Assembly: GCA_937996595.1 (NCBI GenBank) | Contig: CALKVC010000148.1 | Coordinates: 1-52,230 of the forward strand | Reading direction: 5' to 3' | Length of the DNA: 52,230 nucleotides | Source of the DNA: an uncultured Chitinophagaceae bacterium | Lineage (GTDB): Bacteria; Bacteroidota; Bacteroidia; Chitinophagales; Chitinophagaceae | Shown here: positions 47,314 through 52,230 of the stretch, in pieces | How the letters are laid out: each line of letters opens with the position of its first letter | Numbering within the stretch: position 1 is the stretch's first letter | The notes under the pieces: generated by a model | Told to the model about the DNA's origin: nothing | What the model saw: the letters and a program-made list of their open reading frames with translations, nothing else | Databases searched by the model: none | Position numbers and translations under genes: made by a program

Positions 47314-50300
47314 ATGAAATGCTATTTAACGATGCTGCTGATTTTCGCTGTAACTTTTATACAGGCACAGCGGAAAAAGATAAACTTTGATGACAATTGG
47401 AAATTTGCATTCGGACATGCCAATGACCCGCAAAAAGATTTCAATTACAGCTTAGCTACCATTTTTTCCAAAACAGGTGCCGCAACAGGAACCGCCATTG
47501 ACCCGGCATTCAATGATAGCAACTGGCGGAACCTTTCACTGCCGCACGACTGGGCCGTAGAACTCCCCTTTACCTATTCACCCAATTTTGATGTTCAATC
47601 TCATGGATACAAACCGGTAGGCGGTGCTTATCCTGAAACAAGCATCGGCTGGTACAGGAAAAAGTTTACGGTTATGCGGGCAGATTCCGGCCAACGCTTC
47701 CAGGTTCAGTTCGACGGCATTTTCAGGGATGCTAGCTGCTGGATAAATGGCTTTTACCTGGGCAATAATAAAAGCGGGTACACAGGCGCTTCCTATGATA
47801 TAACCGATTACCTGCGCTATGGCAAAGAGAATATACTGGTGGTACGCGTGGATGCAACCCAGTACGAAGGCTGGTTTTATGAAGGCGCCGGCATTTACCG
47901 GCATGTTTGGCTAAACCAATACCAGCCGGTTCACCTGGACGAACACCCGGTTTTTATATACAGCAATGTAAAAAAAGATAATGCAGAACTCACCGTTGAA
48001 ACCACGGTGGTGAATGAATCGCTGAAACAGGCTAACATTACTGTTTCTGCCCGTATAACTAACAGAAACGGACAAACGATCGGTTATGCCCGGGATGAGC
48101 CGGTTACGCTTCGTGTAAACGAAAAGAAAACAATCAAACAGAAAATCACCGTGCAAAATCCAAAGCTATGGACACTGGAAGATCCATATTTATACCGGGT
48201 GATTCCAGTGGTAAAATCCGGTGGCACTGTTACAGACAGCGATCAGTTCCGTTTTGGCATACGTACCATTGATATTAAACCCAATGGCCTTTTTCTCAAC
48301 GGAAAACATATAAAGATAAAAGGAACCAATAACCACCAGGACCATGCGGGGGTTGGCAGTGCGCTGCCGGATTACCTGCAGTATTACCGCATCTTCCTGC
48401 TGAAACAAATGGGCTCCAATGCATACCGCAGCAGCCACAACCCACCCACTCCCGAACTCCTTGATGCCTGCGACAGCCTGGGCATGCTGGTGATGGATGA
48501 AAACCGCCTCCTAAACAGCAGCCCCCAATATATGAAAGATTTTGAATGGCTGATAAAACGCGACCGCAGCCGGGCTTCCGTTTTCATGTGGTCTGTTGGC
48601 AATGAAGAAGGATGGGTACAGGGGAACAGTACCGGTAAACTGATAACCCAAACATTACTCGCAAAACAACAGGAACTGGATCCCACACGGGTAAGCACAT
48701 ACGCAGCAGATATGGCCAATGAATTTACAGGCATCAATGAAGTGATACCGGTACGTAGTTTTAATTACAGGCAGTATGCCGTGGCAGATTATCACCGCGA
48801 CCATCCCCTGCAACCCATCATTGGCACTGAAATGGGCAGCACCGTTACTACCCGTGGCCAATACACGAAAGATACCGTTAAGGCATACCTGCCAGACCAG
48901 GATATCACCGCTCCCTGGTGGGCAAGCACGGCGGAAACATGGTGGAAACTGGCCGCACCTAACGATTACTGGCTGGGCGGTTTTGTATGGACCGGCCTCG
49001 ACTACCGCGGCGAACCTACCCCTTTCAAATGGCCCAATGTAAATTCACATTTCGGTATCATGGATGTTTGCGGCTTCCCGAAAAACATCTACTATTATTA
49101 CCAGTCGTGGTGGACAGACAAAGACGTACTGCACATTTCCCCGCACTGGAACTGGACAGGAAAAGAAGGCGAACCCATTGATGTATGGGTAAACAGCAAT
49201 GCCGATCATGTGGAATTATTCCTGAACGGGAAAAGCCTTGGTAAAAAAGACATGCCCCGCAACGGGCACCTGCAGTGGATGGTAAATTACCAACCCGGAA
49301 CACTGGAAGCTGTTGCCTATAAAAAAGAAAGAAAACTTACATCCAAAGTTGAAACTACCGGGAAACCGTTTGAATTAGTGGTAAGCCCCTACAAAACAAC
49401 CATGCTGGCAGATGGTAAAGACGCTACTGTAATAAACATCAGTGTGATTGACCGCCAGGGCCGAGAAGTCCCCGATGCAGGAAACCTCATTCAGTTTTCC
49501 GTGCAGGGCGATGCAAAAATCATCGGTACCGGCAATGGTGACCCCAGTAGCCATGAACAGGATAAATTCAATGACACAGTTGCCCAAAGGCGTTTATTCA
49601 ATGGAAAATGCCAGGTCATATTACAGGCAGGTTTATCAGAATCAGTGATTCACTTTGAAGCAACAACCGACAGCATTTGGAAAGCAGCCACTGATATCTT
49701 TACAATAAAACCCGGTAAACCTACCCATGTTTCCAAAACAACACAACCCTACCCGGTTATCCCTTTCAAAGAAACAAAGGTTGATAAGATGCTGGGTGCA
49801 GATATCTCTTTTCTGCCTGAACTGGAAAACAAGGGAATGAAATTTTATGATACAGACGGAAAAGAAAAAGATGCCATCCGGATATTAAAAGACCATGGCA
49901 TGAATTATGTACGCCTGCGCATTTTCAATGATCCGGCAAGAGATAGCGGCTATGCGCCCGGTAAAGGGTTCTGCGACCTGCAGCACACGCTTCAAATGGC
50001 GAAAAGGGTTAAGGCGGCAGGCATGAAATTATTACTCGATTTTCATTACAGCGATTACTGGGCAGACCCGCAGCACGCACATATGCCGGCAGCCTGGCGC
50101 AACAAAACATTTACTGAACTTAAACTGGCCCTGCACAATTATACAAAACAGGTGATGCAGGCTTTACAAGGCCAGGGCACTGCACCGGACATGGTGCAGA
50201 TAGGAAACGAGATCAATCACGGTATGGTATGGCCGCACGGCAGTATCAATAACCTCGATAGCCTGGCACAATTGATCTATGCAGGCATCAATGCGGTGAA

Positions 50301-50694
50301 AACGGTTTCTGCCTCAACAAGCATCATGCTGCATATTGCACTGGGCGGACAAAATGACGAAAGCAAATTCTTCTTCGACCAAATGGCTTTACGCGGGATT
50401 CCTTATGATGTGATCGGGTTGTCGTATTATCCAAAATGGCATAATACACTGGCAGACCTTGAATACAACCTCGATGACCTGTCACGCAGGTATAACAAGG
50501 ATGTGATAGTGGTGGAATATTCCCATGTAAAAAAAGAAGTGAACGACCTGGCATTTACGGTGGCCGGAGGCCGGGGCAAAGGGAGCTGCATCTGGGAACC
50601 CCTTAATACCTGGGAACAGTTTTTTGATAAAGATGGAAAGGCGAATGAAATGATGTTGTTGTATGATGAGATTAGGAGGAAATATTTGGAATGA
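47314..50694 (+). CDS. GH2 beta-galactosidase fused to GH53 endo-galactanase
   Basis: This 1126-aa exported enzyme probably combines exo- and endo-acting galactan degradation. A signal peptide (MKCYLTMLLIFAVTFIQAQ) leads into a GH2 module: sugar-binding domain (about 20-200), immunoglobulin-like domain (about 205-320), TIM barrel (about 320-600) with acid/base Glu431 in SVGNEEGW and nucleophile Glu506 in IGTEMG, and a DUF4982-like domain (about 605-675). An invasin-like bacterial Ig domain (about 685-800) links to a complete GH53 barrel (825-1126: MLGADISFLPELENKG, LDFHYSDYWADP, acid/base Glu966 in QIGNEINHG, nucleophile Glu1068 in VVEYS). Both active sites look intact. The enzyme follows the GH53 lipoprotein gene. 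Confidence 0.93.
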   Translation: MKCYLTMLLIFAVTFIQAQRKKINFDDNWKFAFGHANDPQKDFNYSLATIFSKTGAATGTAIDPAFNDSNWRNLSLPHDWAVELPFTYSPNFDVQSHGYKPVGGAYPETSIGWYRKKFTVMRADSGQRFQVQFDGIFRDASCWINGFYLGNNKSGYTGASYDITDYLRYGKENILVVRVDATQYEGWFYEGAGIYRHVWLNQYQPVHLDEHPVFIYSNVKKDNAELTVETTVVNESLKQANITVSARITNRNGQTIGYARDEPVTLRVNEKKTIKQKITVQNPKLWTLEDPYLYRVIPVVKSGGTVTDSDQFRFGIRTIDIKPNGLFLNGKHIKIKGTNNHQDHAGVGSALPDYLQYYRIFLLKQMGSNAYRSSHNPPTPELLDACDSLGMLVMDENRLLNSSPQYMKDFEWLIKRDRSRASVFMWSVGNEEGWVQGNSTGKLITQTLLAKQQELDPTRVSTYAADMANEFTGINEVIPVRSFNYRQYAVADYHRDHPLQPIIGTEMGSTVTTRGQYTKDTVKAYLPDQDITAPWWASTAETWWKLAAPNDYWLGGFVWTGLDYRGEPTPFKWPNVNSHFGIMDVCGFPKNIYYYYQSWWTDKDVLHISPHWNWTGKEGEPIDVWVNSNADHVELFLNGKSLGKKDMPRNGHLQWMVNYQPGTLEAVAYKKERKLTSKVETTGKPFELVVSPYKTTMLADGKDATVINISVIDRQGREVPDAGNLIQFSVQGDAKIIGTGNGDPSSHEQDKFNDTVAQRRLFNGKCQVILQAGLSESVIHFEATTDSIWKAATDIFTIKPGKPTHVSKTTQPYPVIPFKETKVDKMLGADISFLPELENKGMKFYDTDGKEKDAIRILKDHGMNYVRLRIFNDPARDSGYAPGKGFCDLQHTLQMAKRVKAAGMKLLLDFHYSDYWADPQHAHMPAAWRNKTFTELKLALHNYTKQVMQALQGQGTAPDMVQIGNEINHGMVWPHGSINNLDSLAQLIYAGINAVKTVSASTSIMLHIALGGQNDESKFFFDQMALRGIPYDVIGLSYYPKWHNTLADLEYNLDDLSRRYNKDVIVVEYSHVKKEVNDLAFTVAGGRGKGSCIWEPLNTWEQFFDKDGKANEMMLLYDEIRRKYLE

Positions 50695-50699
50695 AGATT

Positions 50700-50747
50700 G
50701 ATTTGGAGATTTGGAGATGAGATGATTTGGAGATGAGATGATGAAAA
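50700..50747. repeat. Octanucleotide degenerate array
   Basis: Six 8-bp units, gatttgga, gatttgga, gatgagat, gatttgga, gatgagat and gatgaaaa, start five bases after the stop codon of the GH2-GH53 gene. The period is 8, unlike the 7-bp arrays elsewhere, but the composition and position are alike. Confidence 0.8.
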
Positions 50748-50794
50748 TAAATTTATAGAAAACCTATTTTTAAGAAACATCTAACCCTTTTAAA

Positions 50795-50917
50795 CCAACT
50801 AAACAAAACAAACAATCTAAACCATCTAAAATATCTAAACCATCTAATCTATCTAAACATATAAACCATCTAAATTAACTAACCATCTAAACCCCCTAAA
50901 CCACCTAAACCCCCTTA
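50795..50917. repeat. Nonanucleotide degenerate array (consensus ccatctaaa)
   Basis: About thirteen units of mostly 9 bp (ccaactaaa, caatctaaa, ccatctaaa, atatctaaa, ctatctaaa, ccccctaaa, ccacctaaa) run to within seven bases of the galK start codon, with one or two units shortened by 1-2 bp. The array makes up most of the 229-bp gap upstream of galK, so any leader of galK is this repeat. Confidence 0.85.
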
Positions 50918-50923
50918 AAAAAA

Positions 50924-52084
50924 ATGAACCCCCAACTCATCCAAAAAACCAAGTCAAGTTTCATAGAGAAGTTCAACGAACAACCTGTAATCTACCATTC
51001 TCCGGGAAGGGTGAACATATTGGGCGAACATACCGATTATAACGAAGGATTTGTATTGCCCGCATCAATAGACAAACATATTTACCTGGCAATAACAAAA
51101 AGGGATGACCATGTAATAAAACTATATGCAGCAGATTTCAATGAATATTTTACAGGTGATATCAATGCTGTTCAGAAATCAGGTACACAATGGGCTAATT
51201 ATATACTGGGCGTGGCTAACCAGTTGCAGAAAAAAGGCCATATACTTTCCGGTTTCAATGCCGTAATAGATGGTGATGTCCCCATTGGGGCAGGCCTATC
51301 CTCCTCTGCTGCCCTGGAATGCGCCGGTATTTTTGCATTAAATGAAATATTTGAGTTGGGTTTAACCAGATCAGATATGGTACCGATGGCGCAAAAAGCA
51401 GAGCATGAATATGCCGGGGTGCATTGCGGCATCATGGACCAGTTTGCCAGCATGTTCGGCAAACAAGATCATGTGATAAAACTCGACTGCCGGTCGCTGG
51501 AATATGAATATGTACCCTTCCGGCTGCAGGGGTATAAAATTGTACTGCTTAATACGAATGTAAAACACAACCTGGCATCATCTGAATACAATACCAGGCG
51601 TAAACAATGCGAAAAAGCGGTATCGCTTATTCATCAGCACCACCCCGAAGTGACAAGTTTACGGGATGCCGGCATGCAAATGCTTGAACAATATGTGAAA
51701 CCGGTTGATATGCTGGTGTTTAACCGTGCCAGTTATGTTGTGCAGGAAAACGAACGCTTACTCGGCGCCTGCGAAGACCTGAAAAAAGGGGATATCATTT
51801 CTCTGGGCGCTAAGATGTACCAGACACATGCAGGATTGAAAGATTTATATGAAGTAAGTTGTAAAGAACTGGATTTCCTGGTTGATTTTGTAAAAGACAG
51901 GCCGGGCGTTGCGGGCGCCAGGATGATGGGCGGCGGCTTTGGCGGATGCAGCATCAACCTCGTGAAGGAAGATGCCATTGATTCCTTGGTGAATGATATA
52001 AGCCTTGCTTATGAAAAAGCGATGAACCTTCCGCTGACAGCATATATCGCATCAATTGAAAACGGAACAGGTATTTGCAGGTAA
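50924..52084 (+). CDS. galK: Galactokinase
   Basis: This 386-aa GHMP kinase phosphorylates galactose at C1 with ATP, the first step of the Leloir pathway. GRVNILGEHTDYNEG (residues 28-42) is the galactose-binding signature, PIGAGLSSSAA (120-130) the ATP-binding loop, HCGIMDQFA carries the catalytic base Asp172, and MMGGGFGGCSINLV near the C-terminus is the third GHMP motif. It follows the galactan-degrading enzymes and uses the galactose they release. No galT or galE lies in the window; such genes may come after the right edge. Confidence 0.95.
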   Translation: MNPQLIQKTKSSFIEKFNEQPVIYHSPGRVNILGEHTDYNEGFVLPASIDKHIYLAITKRDDHVIKLYAADFNEYFTGDINAVQKSGTQWANYILGVANQLQKKGHILSGFNAVIDGDVPIGAGLSSSAALECAGIFALNEIFELGLTRSDMVPMAQKAEHEYAGVHCGIMDQFASMFGKQDHVIKLDCRSLEYEYVPFRLQGYKIVLLNTNVKHNLASSEYNTRRKQCEKAVSLIHQHHPEVTSLRDAGMQMLEQYVKPVDMLVFNRASYVVQENERLLGACEDLKKGDIISLGAKMYQTHAGLKDLYEVSCKELDFLVDFVKDRPGVAGARMMGGGFGGCSINLVKEDAIDSLVNDISLAYEKAMNLPLTAYIASIENGTGICR

Positions 52085-52182
52085 CCCTTTATGTTAGTTT
52101 ATGGCTTTTACTCTTTTAGATATTCAAAAAATTGAACTATATAATATTAGCGTGTTGTGCTATTAAAAACAGGTAACAAACA

Positions 52183-52230
52183 ATGAGCTGCAAAGATCAA
52201 GGAACTGAATTTGAGTTTACAGTAGTGCAA
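52183..52230 (+). CDS. Possible start of the next gene (truncated by window end)
   Basis: An ATG at 52183 opens a frame of 16 codons (MSCKDQGTEFEFTVVQ) that runs off the window 99 bp after galK. It could be the next gene of the galactan locus, but nothing in the 16 residues identifies a family, and the short length does not prove that it is coding. Confidence 0.3.
   Translation, partial: MSCKDQGTEFEFTVVQ

Noticed and set aside
4018..50917. CRISPR arrays, suggested by the repeated short sequences
   Set aside because: Units are 7-9 bp with no spacers and no cas genes are present.
39039..52168. Shared 14-mer ttgtgctattaaaa at 39039-39052 and 52155-52168 as a common regulatory site
   Set aside because: In 52 kb a few exact 14-bp matches are expected by chance, the contexts differ, and it is not palindromic.

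Overview
The window reads as a chromosomal segment of a Bacteroidota bacterium, most likely a member of or close to the Chitinophagaceae. Three kinds of evidence support this. Promoters match the Bacteroidota TTTG-N19/20-TAnnTTTG consensus, best seen before tRNA-His. The tmRNA encodes a tag of the Bacteroidota type, GNTSYAMAA. The gene content includes an OMP_b-brl_3 TonB-dependent receptor, Prc-type S41 proteases, a YfhO membrane protein, a futalosine-pathway MqnA and a 'tail fiber'-type surface protein. I see no insertion sequence, integrase, phage core gene, CRISPR array or rRNA.

Layout. 1-7.5 kb: aldehyde dehydrogenase (ALDH7 type), secreted subtilase and DinB-like protein on +, then a TonB-type receptor and a DUF445 protein on -. 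7.6-14.2 kb: tRNA-His, Prc protease, YfhO membrane protein and a GT4 glycosyltransferase, all on +. 14.2-24.6 kb: a surface-polysaccharide region. A nine-gene, tightly packed minus-strand operon (rfbF, SDR, FkbM methyltransferase, RmlC-like epimerase, GT2, TylF methyltransferase, SDR, CmcI-like enzyme, GT2) faces a divergent Wzx-like flippase; a PKD/DNRLRE lipoprotein lies downstream. 24.6-30.5 kb: housekeeping genes mqnA, purB, prfC and a membrane-anchored MutS-like ATPase. 30.5-31.2 kb: tmRNA followed by a tandem pair of about 100-bp hairpin repeats. 31.3-39 kb: a coiled-coil secreted protein, a second Prc-like protease, a tail-fibre-like protein, a parallel beta-helix protein and a tiny transcription-unit candidate. 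39.3-45 kb: a two-subunit NAD-type formate dehydrogenase and a cysteine synthase-like enzyme. 45-52 kb: a galactan-use locus of LacI regulator, GH53 lipoprotein, GH2-GH53 fusion enzyme and galactokinase.

How the genes work together. The rfb-like operon supplies an activated sugar (CDP-glucose as first product), modifies it with SDRs and an epimerase, transfers it with two paralogous GT2 enzymes and decorates it with methyl or related groups; the flippase would export the lipid-linked unit. In the galactan locus, endo-galactanase and beta-galactosidase activities would release galactose, which galactokinase phosphorylates. The LacI gene carries a palindrome that overlaps its own promoter, so the locus is probably self-regulated.

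The most unusual non-coding signal is a set of short-period (7, 8 or 9 bp) degenerate repeat arrays, several of which begin exactly at or within a few bases of a stop codon. The other structures worth a second look are the GH2-GH53 fusion, the LacI operator, the hairpin repeats after tmRNA and a 19-codon ORF with its own promoter-like and terminator sequences at 39.0-39.2 kb.
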